Origin: BACL11 sp945865535
GTDB lineage: Bacteria; Bacteroidota; Bacteroidia; Flavobacteriales; BACL11
NCBI GenBank assembly: GCA_947502765.1
Contig: CANNBA010000013.1
Coordinates: forward strand, 1 to 58,601
Length of the DNA stretch: 58,601 nucleotides
Direction of reading: 5' to 3'
The stretch's first letter is position 1. Each line of letters starts with the position of its first letter. The translations under genes and the position numbers were made by a program. Of this stretch, positions 1 through 9,397 are shown one piece after another. The notes under the pieces were generated by a model that saw nothing but the letters and a program-made list of their open reading frames with translations, was not told where the DNA came from and did no database searches.

Positions 1-1
1 T

Positions 2-3000
2 GCTACTGCTAATCCAAGTGGAGGTACTCCATTTGCTGGACCAAATCCTTATACTTATTCATGGAACACAATACCTGTTCAAACTTCTCAAACAGCCACA
101 GGCTTATCAGCAGGAACTTATACTTGTACAATAAGTGATGCTAATAGCTGTACTTTTACAACCCTTCCAGTTACTATTACAGGGGCATCTGCAATAACTG
201 CAACAACATCAAAAACTAATATTACCTGTAATGGATTTAATAATGGTACTGCTACAGCTATTGCAAGCGGAGGGACTCCATTTGCTGGACCAAATCCTTA
301 TGCTTATTCATGGAACACAATACCTGTTCAAACTTCTCAAACAGCCACAGGCTTATCAGCAGGAACTTATACTTGTACAATAAGTGATTTGAATAATTGT
401 GCTATTACCACTAGTTCTGTCACAATTTTAAATCCATCTGCAATAACAGCAACAACATCACAAACTAATATTACTTGTAATGGATTTAATAATGGAACTG
501 CTACGGTTAATCCAAGCGGAGGGACGGTAGCTGGTGGATACACTTATTTATGGGATGATGCTAGTGCGCAAACAACTCAAACAGCCACTGGTTTATCAGC
601 TGGAAGCTATACATGTTCCATAACTGATGATAATAATTGTCCTGCTTTTATAACCCCTTCAGTTACTATTACACAGCCATTAGCATTAACAGCAGCAACA
701 TCACAAACTTATATGACTTGTAATGGAGGTAATAATGGTACTGCTACAGCTATTGCAAGCGGAGGGACTCCATTTACATTTGATAGTCAGATTTTAAGTT
801 GGACACTTGTATGTTCTAATTTTACTGTACAGTATAGAGTTTTGGGAGCAAGTTCTTGGCTCAATATTACTGGAACCACCACCTCTTCATCCCCTTATAT
901 TTTAACAGGTTTAACTGCAAATACTAGTTATGAATGGAGAGTGAAATGTACAGGACAACCTTGGACTGGTATTCCAATTAATACTTTTATAACTGAAGAT
1001 TCTTACACTTATTCATGGCTGCCTGGAGGCCAAACTAGTTCAACTGCAACAGGTTTATCAGCAGGAACATATACTTGTACAATAAGTGATGCGAATAGTT
1101 GTATTTTAGTAGCTAATTCTGTTACAATAATAGATCCATCGACTTTAACAGCAGATTCTACAGCACATACAAATATAACTTGTAACGGTCTTACGGATGG
1201 GGCAGCAACAGTTGTTAATCCAAGTGGAGGAACTCCATTTTCCGGACCAAATCCTTATATTTACTTATGGTCAAATGGTCAAACAACTCAAACAGTCACG
1301 GGCTTATCGCCAGGAACATATACTTGTACAATAAGTGATGCTGGTGCATCATGCCCTTTTATAGTTACTGCAGTAATAACAGAGCCAGATTTATTAGAGA
1401 TTGACAGTACAGAATTTTCCCATATTTCTTGTTTTGGATTTGATGATGGAGAAATTTTATCAATTGATGTATTAGGAGGAACATCTCCTTTTGAGTATTC
1501 AGTTAATGGATCTACCCATTACTCTAATATGGCTTATTTTAATGGATATGGGCCAGGTACTTATACTGTTGAGGTATTTGATGCAAATAATTGTGTTGGG
1601 GCGGATATTATAATTATATCTGAACCAAATGAGTTAGTTGTTGATATTACAACATCTGGATGGGTGTTTAATAGTAATAGCGGATTGTATAGTTATCAAA
1701 TAAAATGTCATGGAGATAATTCAGGATTTGCTAATCTTACAATTACTGGAGGTACCGCACCATATATTAGAAAATTATATGATGCTTCATCTGGAATTTT
1801 GATAACAACAACTAATTTAAATTCATTTACAGGTTTAACAGCTGGAGAATATGAATTTAAAGTGATTGATGCTAAAGGATGTACTTATTCTGAAACAATA
1901 ATGTTTAATCAGCCGAGTCTTATTCAACATAACTTTATTCCAACACATGTAACTTGTAGTGGCTGGAGTAATGGATCATTAACAGATGTAATTTCAGGAG
2001 GAGTGGGTAATGCAACTACTTATAGTTACTCATGGAATACTGGGGCTAATACATATACTATTAATGGTATTCCTGTGGGGACATATACAATGACGGTTAC
2101 AGATGAAAATGGTTGTCATTCCGATTCTTCATTTAGCATTAACGCGAATAATGCTTTAGTGGCAAATGTATCGTCTTTTATAAATATAAGTTGTTATGAT
2201 TATTGCGATGGGGAGATATTTACTGCGGTATCAGGAGGGATGCCTAATTTTAATAATACTGGAAATCCTATTTATAACTATCAGTGGGATGATGTTTTGT
2301 CACAAACTGCTCCATCTGCTATAGGCTTATGCGCAGACAATATTTCTAATACAGTCCAATATAGTTGTATTATAACAGATGGGCAAGGATGTTCAGTTGT
2401 TTTAACCCAAAATTTATCCCAACCTGATTCATTGACAGTTACGGCCACAATAACTTCAAATTACAATCTTGAGGATATCTCTTGTTATGGAGCTAATGAT
2501 GGTAAGTTAAAAGCAGTTGCTGTTGGAGGCAATACTCCATATGATTATATTTGGTCCACAGGATTTACACAGAATAATACGAGCATTTCTAATATTACAA
2601 ATTTATCAGCAGGAACTTATACTGTTGTTGTAGAGGACTCCAAAGGTTGTTTGGATACTACAGCAATAACATTAACTGAGCCTACAGAATTGACTATATT
2701 GGTATCTCAAACAAATGTAAATTGTTTTGGAATTTATGATGGTACAATTACAGCAAATGCAGATGGGGGAAATCCAGTTAATGGAATTCCTCCAATGTAT
2801 AATTATTCTTTTTCAAGTGGGTTTAATCAACAAGTGGATGTTTCCACTGATGTTGATGTAGCTCCTGGAATTTATACTGTAACTGCAACTGATGAAAATG
2901 GCTGCACTGTTACATCCGGCTCTATTTTTATCTCTCAGCCAACAGATTTGTTAACCATTGATTTAGATTCGATAGACGAAAGTTGTAATGGAAATAATGG

Positions 3001-3955
3001 GGTAGTAACTTCATTTGTTTTTGGGGGAACAACTCCTTATACCTATGCTTGGAGTAATAGTGGTATTAGTGCGTCAATTAATAGTCTCTCTCCAGGGTTT
3101 TATTCTGTTGAGGTAGTAGATGGTAATGGCTGTGTTGTTAATGATACTATTAGAGTAAATGGAAGTGATGAAGTTTTCTTGCCAGGCAATATTTCTTCTT
3201 TTGATACTACAATTTGTTTAGGAACAACCTTTGAATTAAATGTTGAAGAGAAATTAGGATTTACTTATGTTTGGACAAATGGAAATGACACATTATTAAA
3301 TAGTTTAATTAATAATCTTACTAATGAGAGTGCTGATATTAGCGTAACTCCTGCTGATTATATAAATATATATACCTTAAATATTAACGACCCGACTTGT
3401 ACTAGCTCATATGAAGTAGTTGCAACTATTAATGTTGACTTTATCGATCCTATGCCGGCCTCAAATCCTGGAGTGGAGTATGGAAATTTCCCAGTTGTAT
3501 TAAATGGTGAAAGCATTCAAATTTTCTCTGATAATAATAATTGTGAAGACTATACTTGGACTTGGAGTCAAGATACTGTTTCTCAGAAATCAATAAATGT
3601 TAGCCCACAAGAATCAGGCTGGTATTATATAGATGTTAAAGATTATGATGGTTGTTTGGGTTATGATTCTATTTATGTTGTAGTAGGAGTTAAACCTTAT
3701 GAAGCGATAACGCCAAATAATGATGGATTTAATGACACTTGGACTCCTTTAGATATTGCATCTTATGAAAATGCTTTAGTTCAGGTATTTAATAGATGGG
3801 GAGGTTTAGTATTTGAGTCGAAAGGAGGGCAAAACTATCAAGCTTGGGATGGAACGAATGATGGCGAAGAACTTACTGTAGGAACATATTATTACATTAT
3901 AGATCTCAATACTGGTGATGAACCTCAAACTGGCCCAATAACAATCATTAGATAA
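2..3955 (+). CDS. SprB-repeat giant surface protein, T9SS type B substrate (5' partial)
   Basis: The reading frame is open from the window edge, so the start lies upstream and 1317 residues are visible. They are tandem SprB-type repeats with the recurring pattern NITCNG..NG.A...SGG..PY.YSW..G....T..LSAGTYT..I.D...C, typical of very long gliding-motility or adhesion proteins. Nucleotides about 774-1004 encode a fibronectin type III-like segment (key words YRVLGASSW, LTANTSYEWRV) placed inside one repeat. The last ~85 residues are a gliding-motility-associated C-terminal domain (ITPNNDGFNDTW, VFNRWG, WDGTNDG, GTYYYIIDL), the type B sorting signal of the type IX secretion system. A PorP/SprF gene follows after one base, the usual arrangement for type B substrates. 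Export to the cell surface is inferred from family knowledge; the ligand is unknown. Confidence 0.9.
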   Translation, partial: ATANPSGGTPFAGPNPYTYSWNTIPVQTSQTATGLSAGTYTCTISDANSCTFTTLPVTITGASAITATTSKTNITCNGFNNGTATAIASGGTPFAGPNPYAYSWNTIPVQTSQTATGLSAGTYTCTISDLNNCAITTSSVTILNPSAITATTSQTNITCNGFNNGTATVNPSGGTVAGGYTYLWDDASAQTTQTATGLSAGSYTCSITDDNNCPAFITPSVTITQPLALTAATSQTYMTCNGGNNGTATAIASGGTPFTFDSQILSWTLVCSNFTVQYRVLGASSWLNITGTTTSSSPYILTGLTANTSYEWRVKCTGQPWTGIPINTFITEDSYTYSWLPGGQTSSTATGLSAGTYTCTISDANSCILVANSVTIIDPSTLTADSTAHTNITCNGLTDGAATVVNPSGGTPFSGPNPYIYLWSNGQTTQTVTGLSPGTYTCTISDAGASCPFIVTAVITEPDLLEIDSTEFSHISCFGFDDGEILSIDVLGGTSPFEYSVNGSTHYSNMAYFNGYGPGTYTVEVFDANNCVGADIIIISEPNELVVDITTSGWVFNSNSGLYSYQIKCHGDNSGFANLTITGGTAPYIRKLYDASSGILITTTNLNSFTGLTAGEYEFKVIDAKGCTYSETIMFNQPSLIQHNFIPTHVTCSGWSNGSLTDVISGGVGNATTYSYSWNTGANTYTINGIPVGTYTMTVTDENGCHSDSSFSINANNALVANVSSFINISCYDYCDGEIFTAVSGGMPNFNNTGNPIYNYQWDDVLSQTAPSAIGLCADNISNTVQYSCIITDGQGCSVVLTQNLSQPDSLTVTATITSNYNLEDISCYGANDGKLKAVAVGGNTPYDYIWSTGFTQNNTSISNITNLSAGTYTVVVEDSKGCLDTTAITLTEPTELTILVSQTNVNCFGIYDGTITANADGGNPVNGIPPMYNYSFSSGFNQQVDVSTDVDVAPGIYTVTATDENGCTVTSGSIFISQPTDLLTIDLDSIDESCNGNNGVVTSFVFGGTTPYTYAWSNSGISASINSLSPGFYSVEVVDGNGCVVNDTIRVNGSDEVFLPGNISSFDTTICLGTTFELNVEEKLGFTYVWTNGNDTLLNSLINNLTNESADISVTPADYINIYTLNINDPTCTSSYEVVATINVDFIDPMPASNPGVEYGNFPVVLNGESIQIFSDNNNCEDYTWTWSQDTVSQKSINVSPQESGWYYIDVKDYDGCLGYDSIYVVVGVKPYEAITPNNDGFNDTWTPLDIASYENALVQVFNRWGGLVFESKGGQNYQAWDGTNDGEELTVGTYYYIIDLNTGDEPQTGPITIIR
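20..388 (+). repeat. Near-identical 249-bp-period DNA repeat within the SprB-repeat gene
   Basis: Bases 20-139 recur at 269-388, an offset of 249 bp (83 codons), with only two differences visible by eye. Later repeats in the same gene are clearly diverged at DNA level, so these units were duplicated or homogenised recently. The array continues off the left edge of the window. Confidence 0.85.
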
Positions 3956-3956
3956 T

Positions 3957-4886
3957 ATGAAAATTATAAAAATGAAAAGAATATCAATTTTACTATTTGT
4001 GATTTGTTTTGGAGGTTTGTTAAAAGCACAACAACTGCCTCAAATCACACAATATATGAATAATAATTATGTGATAAACCCAGCTGTTGCGGGGATGTAT
4101 GATTATTACCAAGTAAATACTACTATTAGAAATCAATGGGCTGGGATCAATGATGCCCCAAGAACATCTGTGATAAGTATTTACGGTAGACATAGTGAAC
4201 ATGTAGGCTTAGGAGGTATGGTTTATAATGATGTTACAGGTCCTACAAGTAGAATTGGGGGCTCTGCTTCTTATACATATGCTTTCCAATTAACACAAAA
4301 AGTGAAACTTTCTCTAGCGCTGCAGGGTGGCTTTACTCAGTTTAAAATTATTAAAAATAATATTCCTGTGATGGATCAAGACGATCCTTTAATGCTTGGT
4401 GGGGATGTTGTTAGAACTTTACCTGACGCAACCTTTGGCTTCAATGTAAGTGGAAATAAATGGTATATTGGAGCTGCAATACCTCAGCTATTAAGTTCTG
4501 AACTTAAGTTGATGGATCCTAAATTTGCAAGAATATATGATACTACCAGTCAAAATGGAAAATTAGCAAGTCATATTTATGTTTTGGGATCTTACACTTA
4601 TGATATAAATCCTACAATATCTATTGAGCCTTCTTTCTTCTTAAAATCAGTAGCGGGAGCTAAAACTCAAATTGACTTTGGTGTTAAATCAGAATATAAA
4701 GAAATGATTTGGGTAGGAATGAATTATGAGATGAATAATGATTTATCTTCTATAGCTGCTTTATTGGGCTATAAGATAAATGATAGGTTTAATATAGGTT
4801 ATTCATACGGGATGCCTTCTTCAGCTACTAGCAGCTATCATTCTGGATCGCATGAATTTATGCTAGGCATTAAATTACCTAAATAA
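3957..4886 (+). CDS. PorP/SprF family type IX secretion system membrane protein
   Basis: A 309-residue protein with an N-terminal signal peptide ending near LKAQQ, followed by the family opening QYMNNNYVINPAVAGMYD and then alternating beta-strand segments of an outer-membrane barrel, ending with a typical barrel C-terminus (HEFMLGIKL). PorP/SprF proteins work with type IX secretion and with export and attachment of type B CTD proteins, so the adjacent SprB-repeat protein is the likely partner. The gene starts one base after the upstream stop codon. ATG 3957 is used here; a second in-frame ATG at 3972 gives an equally plausible signal peptide. A strong terminator follows, closing a two-gene unit. 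Confidence 0.9.
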   Translation: MKIIKMKRISILLFVICFGGLLKAQQLPQITQYMNNNYVINPAVAGMYDYYQVNTTIRNQWAGINDAPRTSVISIYGRHSEHVGLGGMVYNDVTGPTSRIGGSASYTYAFQLTQKVKLSLALQGGFTQFKIIKNNIPVMDQDDPLMLGGDVVRTLPDATFGFNVSGNKWYIGAAIPQLLSSELKLMDPKFARIYDTTSQNGKLASHIYVLGSYTYDINPTISIEPSFFLKSVAGAKTQIDFGVKSEYKEMIWVGMNYEMNNDLSSIAALLGYKINDRFNIGYSYGMPSSATSSYHSGSHEFMLGIKLPK

Positions 4887-4902
4887 TAAGTAAGGGATAA
4901 AG

Positions 4903-4932
4903 AAAAACCCTCACAGGTTCCGAGGGTTTTTT
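4903..4932 (+). terminator. Rho-independent terminator after the porP/sprF gene
   Basis: Perfect 10-bp stem AAAAACCCTC / GAGGGTTTTT with a 9-base loop and a T run, 17 bases after the stop codon. It also has an A run on the left side, so it could act in both directions. Confidence 0.85.
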
Positions 4933-5105
4933 ATGTTGTAGCATAAGAAGCATACAACCCAAAACAAGTATTACGACACTGCAAGTATACAGCAAAAAAT
5001 AAATGCCGTCTGTTAACAAAAAAATAAGATACAAACACCTTTTTGTTAACTTTAGAAGCATGTAAATCGAGTAATAAATCCCCCACCAACTAATAGCAAG
5101 TTGGC

Positions 5106-5136
5106 TTGTTGAGTTTCAACTAAAGTACTATATTTG
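5106..5136 (+). promoter_or_regulatory. Bacteroidota-type promoter upstream of the rhodanese-thioredoxin gene
   Basis: TTG at 5106-5108, a 20-base spacer, then TATATTTG at 5129-5136, which fits the TTG / TAnnTTTG consensus of the Bacteroidota primary sigma factor. It lies 4 bases before the ATG at 5141, implying a very short leader. Confidence 0.5.
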
Positions 5137-5140
5137 TTAG

Positions 5141-5845
5141 ATGAAAAAGATTTTATATTTATTGAGTGCGATTTCACTAATTTCTTGTGGTAATACAAAC
5201 TCTCAAATTATTGAAAATATAGAGGCTCCACAATTCCAAAGCCTAACAAATAAAGAAAATGGGATCATTATTGATGTAAGAACCCCTGAGGAGTTTTATT
5301 CTGGCCATATTAAAGACGCAACTAATATAGATTTTTATTCGGATAAGTTTATAGAAAAATTAAAAATCGTCAGAAAGGATGTCCCTATTTATGTTTATTG
5401 TAGAAGCGGAGGAAGATCTTCCTCCGCAGCTAATAAGATGGAAGAATTGGGATTTACTAAGGTTTATAATTTGGTTGGAGGAATAGGAGCTTGGGATTCA
5501 GAAAATTATCCGACCATTAAATCAAAAGAGGAAAACTCATCAAGCCAGCCTATTTTTACTGTTTTAGAAATTGAGAATGTTTTAAAAACTAATGAGCTTG
5601 TTTTAATAGATTTTAGCACACAATGGTGCGTTCCTTGTAAAAAAATGAAGCCAGTAATTCAGCAGATTCAAAAAGAAAATTCAAATGTAAAAGTTCTAGT
5701 TATAGATGCGGATGCAAATAAAGAACTAATTAAAAAGCACCAAATAAAAGGAGTGCCTGTTTTTATTGTTTTTAAAAATTCTAAGGAAGTTTTTAGGCAT
5801 GTAGGCATAGTCTCAAAAGAAGAACTACTCAAACAACTAAATTAA
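5141..5845 (+). CDS. Rhodanese-thioredoxin fusion lipoprotein
   Basis: A 234-residue protein with a lipoprotein signal peptide (lipobox around LISC, Cys16). Residues ~30-125 are a rhodanese domain: IDVRTPEEFYSGHI, active-site loop CRSGGRS with catalytic Cys87, and GGIGAWD. Residues ~135-234 are a thioredoxin fold with active site WCVPC (Cys163/Cys166) and the cis-proline region KGVPVF. The protein is expected to be membrane-anchored and facing the periplasm, handling sulfane sulfur on one domain and thiol-disulfide exchange on the other. Both catalytic sites look intact. It has its own promoter and no obvious operon partner. The physiological substrate cannot be told from sequence. Confidence 0.88.
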   Translation: MKKILYLLSAISLISCGNTNSQIIENIEAPQFQSLTNKENGIIIDVRTPEEFYSGHIKDATNIDFYSDKFIEKLKIVRKDVPIYVYCRSGGRSSSAANKMEELGFTKVYNLVGGIGAWDSENYPTIKSKEENSSSQPIFTVLEIENVLKTNELVLIDFSTQWCVPCKKMKPVIQQIQKENSNVKVLVIDADANKELIKKHQIKGVPVFIVFKNSKEVFRHVGIVSKEELLKQLN

Positions 5846-5892
5846 CCAAAAGATATTGCTATTGTGATTATTTTTGGGACTCATTATAAAAT

Positions 5893-6999
5893 ATGAAAAT
5901 TGCAATCCTAGGAACTAGAGGAATCCCTAATAATTATGGAGGATTTGAACAGTGCGCAGAGTATTTATCGATAGGATTGACGCACAAAGGGCATGATGTT
6001 ACTGTTTACTCTCCTCATTTTCACCCTTATAAAGAGAATGTCTATAAAGGGGTTAAAATTATAAAGAAATTAAGTCCTGAGAGCTTTTTTGGGAATTCCG
6101 CTGCCAATTTTTTTTATGATTATCTATGTTTTAAGGATGCCACTGGTAGAGATTTTGATATTATTCTTGAGCTAGGGTTAATAACATCTTCATTAGCAAT
6201 TATTTTTTGTAGCCATAAAGGAAAAATAGTTGTCACCAATCTAGATGGATTAGAATGGAAAAGAGCAAAATGGAGTAAATTAGTTCAACAAGTCACTAAA
6301 AAATTAGAAAAATATGGTGTTTTGTATTCAGATTATTTAATTTCAGACAATATTGGTATTCATGATTATATTAAAAAAGAGTATCATCTAGAGTCAAAAT
6401 TTATAGCATATGGTGCGGTTGACATGTTATCTCCAGTAGATACTTGTTTAAACAATTATGGCCTAACTAAGGATAATTATTTTTTATCAATCGCTAGATT
6501 GGAACCAGAAAATAATTTGGAAATGATGTTTGATGCATATATTTCAAGTAAAAGCCAAATACCTTATTATTTAGTTGGAAATCACATTACTCCTTATGGT
6601 GATTTTCTTAAAGATAAGTATCGTAATAAAGGAATTGTATTTTTAGGAGGGATATATAATAAAACACATTTAGATAATATTCGGTATTACTCTAAACTGT
6701 ATATACATGGCCATTCGGTAGGTGGGACAAATCCTGCTTTACTTGAGGCAATGGCTGCTAAAACTTTAATTTTAGCGCATGGCAATATTTTTAACAGGTC
6801 AGTGCTTGGAGAAAATGCATTTTACTTTTTATCGTCTGATGAATTAAGTAAATTATTTACTGAAGATTTAGAGCTTAAAAAAGCGGAATTTATTACTAAT
6901 AACTTAAATAAGATTGATAAAATATATAGATGGTCAGTTGTTGTAGATCAATACGAATCTTATTTTGAGAATATATTCAAAGGATCTAAGAAACAATAA
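5893..6999 (+). CDS. DUF1972-type glycosyltransferase
   Basis: A 368-residue cytosolic protein opening with KIAILGTRGIPNNYGGFEQ, the glycine-rich N-terminal strand of the DUF1972 / rhamnosyltransferase-like glycosyltransferases. The C-terminal half carries a GT4-like nucleotide-sugar region (SIARLEPENNLEMM, HGHSVGGTNPALLEAMA). It probably transfers a sugar during surface polysaccharide assembly; acceptor and donor are not deducible. It is a single gene here without a polysaccharide cluster. Its 3' end overlaps the convergent HemW-like gene by 14 bases (6986-6999). Confidence 0.82.
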   Translation: MKIAILGTRGIPNNYGGFEQCAEYLSIGLTHKGHDVTVYSPHFHPYKENVYKGVKIIKKLSPESFFGNSAANFFYDYLCFKDATGRDFDIILELGLITSSLAIIFCSHKGKIVVTNLDGLEWKRAKWSKLVQQVTKKLEKYGVLYSDYLISDNIGIHDYIKKEYHLESKFIAYGAVDMLSPVDTCLNNYGLTKDNYFLSIARLEPENNLEMMFDAYISSKSQIPYYLVGNHITPYGDFLKDKYRNKGIVFLGGIYNKTHLDNIRYYSKLYIHGHSVGGTNPALLEAMAAKTLILAHGNIFNRSVLGENAFYFLSSDELSKLFTEDLELKKAEFITNNLNKIDKIYRWSVVVDQYESYFENIFKGSKKQ

Positions 7000-8116
7000 A
7001 TAAATCAGATGCAATGGCATCAGCAAATATTTTTCCTTTTGAGCTTAGGGTATAAATATTTGAAACAGCAACAATATATTTTTTGGCCTCCCATTTTTTG
7101 ATTTCCTTAAAGAAATACAATGCAATTTCATCCCCATATCTTTTTAGTATAGTAGCTTTATCTATTCCCCAAATTGTTCTTAATGATGTGAAAATGTATT
7201 CATTATATTGCTGCTCAGTAGTTAAATTTTCAGATTCAGAATAACTACTATTAGTTATAATACCTTCAATATATTTTTTGTTTGAAGAAACATTCCATCT
7301 TCTGCTAGTTCCATTAAAAGAATGTGCTGATGGGCCTATGCCTAAATAATGACTGCCTGTCCAATAAGCTGTGTTATGTTTTGAAAAATACCCCTGCTTA
7401 CCAAAGTTAGATATCTCATAATGTACAAACCCTTGTGCTTTTGCCATTATCTGTAATAGATTAAATTGAGAAATTGTTTTTTTATCGGATAGTACTTTTA
7501 CTTTTTCATTTTTTACCAAATGATACAATGCGGTTTTTTCTTCAATAGTTAGTGAGTAAGCAGAAAAATGTTGAATCCCTAAGCTAAACATAATATCAAG
7601 ATTCTTCCGCCATTGTTTTAGTGTTTGATTAGGAAGTCCATAGATTAAATCTATAGTAATATTTTGAAATCCAACTTTTTTGGCGAGCTCAATACTCTCA
7701 ATAGCTTCTTTTGCATTGTGAGATCTATTCATGAATTTCAAGTCAGCATCAGCAAATGATTGAACTCCTATACTCAAACGATTTACTCCTATTTTTTTAT
7801 AGGATGAAAGTTTAGGGCCCGTCAAATCATCAGGATTGCACTCAACTGTAATCTCAGCATCTTCATTAACTGAGTATAGTGTATAGATAGTCTGTATCAG
7901 ATGTTTAATTTCAGAGATACTTAGAATAGACGGGGTACCTCCACCAAAATAGATGCTGCTAACTTCTTTGCCATTAAGAAAATCTTTCCTTTCTTTAATT
8001 TCTTTGTGCATACTTTTTAGCATTTCAAGTTTGTCTTTTTGGGCAATTTTGAAATGAAAATTACAATAAGTGCACTGCTGTTTACAGTAGGGAATATGTA
8101 TATAAATACCAGCCAC
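6986..8116 (-). CDS. hemW: Radical SAM HemW-like protein (haem chaperone / coproporphyrinogen oxidase-like)
   Basis: A 376-residue protein with the radical SAM cluster motif CKQQCTYC at residues 11-18, directly after GIYIHIPY, as in HemW. Other family marks are YFGGGTPS, NPDDLT, RLSIGVQSF and GLPNQT. The motif spacing and the short N-terminus favour HemW over true oxygen-independent coproporphyrinogen oxidase HemN. HemW inserts haem into target proteins. The start codon is GTG at 8116, directly before the conserved AGIYIHIPY. It is divergent from the putative haem-uptake operon beginning at 8202, which may be functionally meaningful or simply adjacency. Confidence 0.87.
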   Translation of the reverse strand: MAGIYIHIPYCKQQCTYCNFHFKIAQKDKLEMLKSMHKEIKERKDFLNGKEVSSIYFGGGTPSILSISEIKHLIQTIYTLYSVNEDAEITVECNPDDLTGPKLSSYKKIGVNRLSIGVQSFADADLKFMNRSHNAKEAIESIELAKKVGFQNITIDLIYGLPNQTLKQWRKNLDIMFSLGIQHFSAYSLTIEEKTALYHLVKNEKVKVLSDKKTISQFNLLQIMAKAQGFVHYEISNFGKQGYFSKHNTAYWTGSHYLGIGPSAHSFNGTSRRWNVSSNKKYIEGIITNSSYSESENLTTEQQYNEYIFTSLRTIWGIDKATILKRYGDEIALYFFKEIKKWEAKKYIVAVSNIYTLSSKGKIFADAIASDLFIVS

Positions 8117-8136
8117 AAAATATGTTTAAAAAAGTT

Positions 8137-8165
8137 TTGCTAATATAAAAAACTATTTAATTTTG
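8137..8165 (+). promoter_or_regulatory. Promoter of the putative haem-uptake operon
   Basis: TTG at 8137-8139, an 18-base spacer and TAATTTTG at 8158-8165, matching the Bacteroidota TTG / TAnnTTTG pattern. It places transcription start near 8172, about 30 bases before the ATG at 8202, and argues against the in-frame TTG at 8163 as the translation start. Confidence 0.5.
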
Positions 8166-8201
8166 CGCTTATTAATAATTAATCTAAATAAGAATAGAGG
8201 A

Positions 8202-9377
8202 ATGAAAAAAACAGTTGTTATACTTTTGCTAATTGGATTAGTAACTAATGTAAATGGACAAAATAGTGCAGAAAAAATTATTGCCGGAAATCCAGGGCTA
8301 CATATTGGGGGGTATGGTCAAATTGATTTTAATTTAAAAGAAAGAGATGGTACAATTTATAATAACGGGACTTTAGATGTACACAGATTAGTTACTTTCT
8401 TGGGATACAATTTTAATGAAAAGACTTCTTTTGTATCTGAAATAGAATTCGAGCATGTATCAGAAGTTTATGTTGAACAAGCATTTTTGGATTATAAGAT
8501 AAAAAATAATTTATCTATTAATGCAGGTTTAATGCTCATTCCAATGGGGATTCAGAATTTATATCATGAGCCACCAACTTATAATGGAGTAGAAAGAACC
8601 AATATTGACACCTATATAATTCCCACTACTTGGAGAGAGATTGGTATTGGTTTATCCGGCAGAAGTATCGAACATTCAATAAACTATCAAGCTATGGCGG
8701 TAAATGGGTTTAATGGATTTGAAGATAGTGTAGGTGTATTTAGTGGTAAAAGCGGACTAAGAAGTGGAAGGCAAAAAGGCGCAGAATCTTACATTACATA
8801 TCCTGATTTTGCAGCAAGAGTTTCCTATTATGGGAATCCAGGTTTAAATCTTGGGTTTTCTGCTTATTTAGGAGATTCGGAAACCAAAGCTTATGATGGT
8901 TTAGATTTAGCAGATGATGCGGCTGTTTCGTCTGCAGATTCTACTATAATTGGGATTCAAATGATTGGAGTAGATGCAAGATACAATAAGGGGGCTTTAA
9001 AATTAACGGGTCAATATATTATTGCAGAATTATCAAATACTGATCAATATAATGGCTTTACAGGAAAAGATTTAGGAAGTAAATTAACAGGTTACTATGC
9101 TGAGGCAGGGTATAATTTATTAGATGGAATAATTCCGTCTATTACTAGTGAGACTGAGGAGTTAATTGCTTTTGTAAGATATGAGAATTACAATACACAT
9201 GCAGCTGTTGAAGGGATTGAGTTAAAAGATGCTTACAATAGAACTGATATTACAATTGGGTTAGGATTTAAGCTTGCGCAGGGAGCTGTATTTAAAGCAG
9301 ATTATCAAATTAAATCTGATGCCAGCTCTGATGAGGAAAAAGGGCAATTTAATTTTGGTGTAGGAGTTTGGTTTTAA
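8202..9377 (+). CDS. Outer-membrane beta-barrel porin-like protein
   Basis: A 391-residue protein with signal peptide MKKTVVILLLIGLVTNVNGQ. The mature part looks like a phosphate-selective porin O/P-type barrel: HIGGYGQIDFN near the start, alternating strands, and a C-terminal strand ending FNFGVGVWF. An in-frame TTG 13 codons upstream is rejected because it lies inside the likely -7 promoter element and before the signal peptide. It is the first gene of a run followed by an FMN-binding protein, a TonB-dependent receptor and two lipoproteins, so it may serve in uptake of the same ligand, but its own substrate cannot be read from sequence. Confidence 0.75.
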   Translation: MKKTVVILLLIGLVTNVNGQNSAEKIIAGNPGLHIGGYGQIDFNLKERDGTIYNNGTLDVHRLVTFLGYNFNEKTSFVSEIEFEHVSEVYVEQAFLDYKIKNNLSINAGLMLIPMGIQNLYHEPPTYNGVERTNIDTYIIPTTWREIGIGLSGRSIEHSINYQAMAVNGFNGFEDSVGVFSGKSGLRSGRQKGAESYITYPDFAARVSYYGNPGLNLGFSAYLGDSETKAYDGLDLADDAAVSSADSTIIGIQMIGVDARYNKGALKLTGQYIIAELSNTDQYNGFTGKDLGSKLTGYYAEAGYNLLDGIIPSITSETEELIAFVRYENYNTHAAVEGIELKDAYNRTDITIGLGFKLAQGAVFKADYQIKSDASSDEEKGQFNFGVGVWF

Positions 9378-9397
9378 TTTTTAGTTAATACTATCAA

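Noticed and set aside
20..388. Regular repeats at the left edge as a CRISPR array or tandem non-coding repeat
   Set aside because: The period is 249 bp, a multiple of three, and the units are in-frame protein repeats of an SprB-type gene.
6986..8116. True coproporphyrinogen III oxidase HemN
   Set aside because: Short N-terminus, the CxxxCxxC motif directly after IHIPY, and length fit HemW; HemN is longer with a different start.
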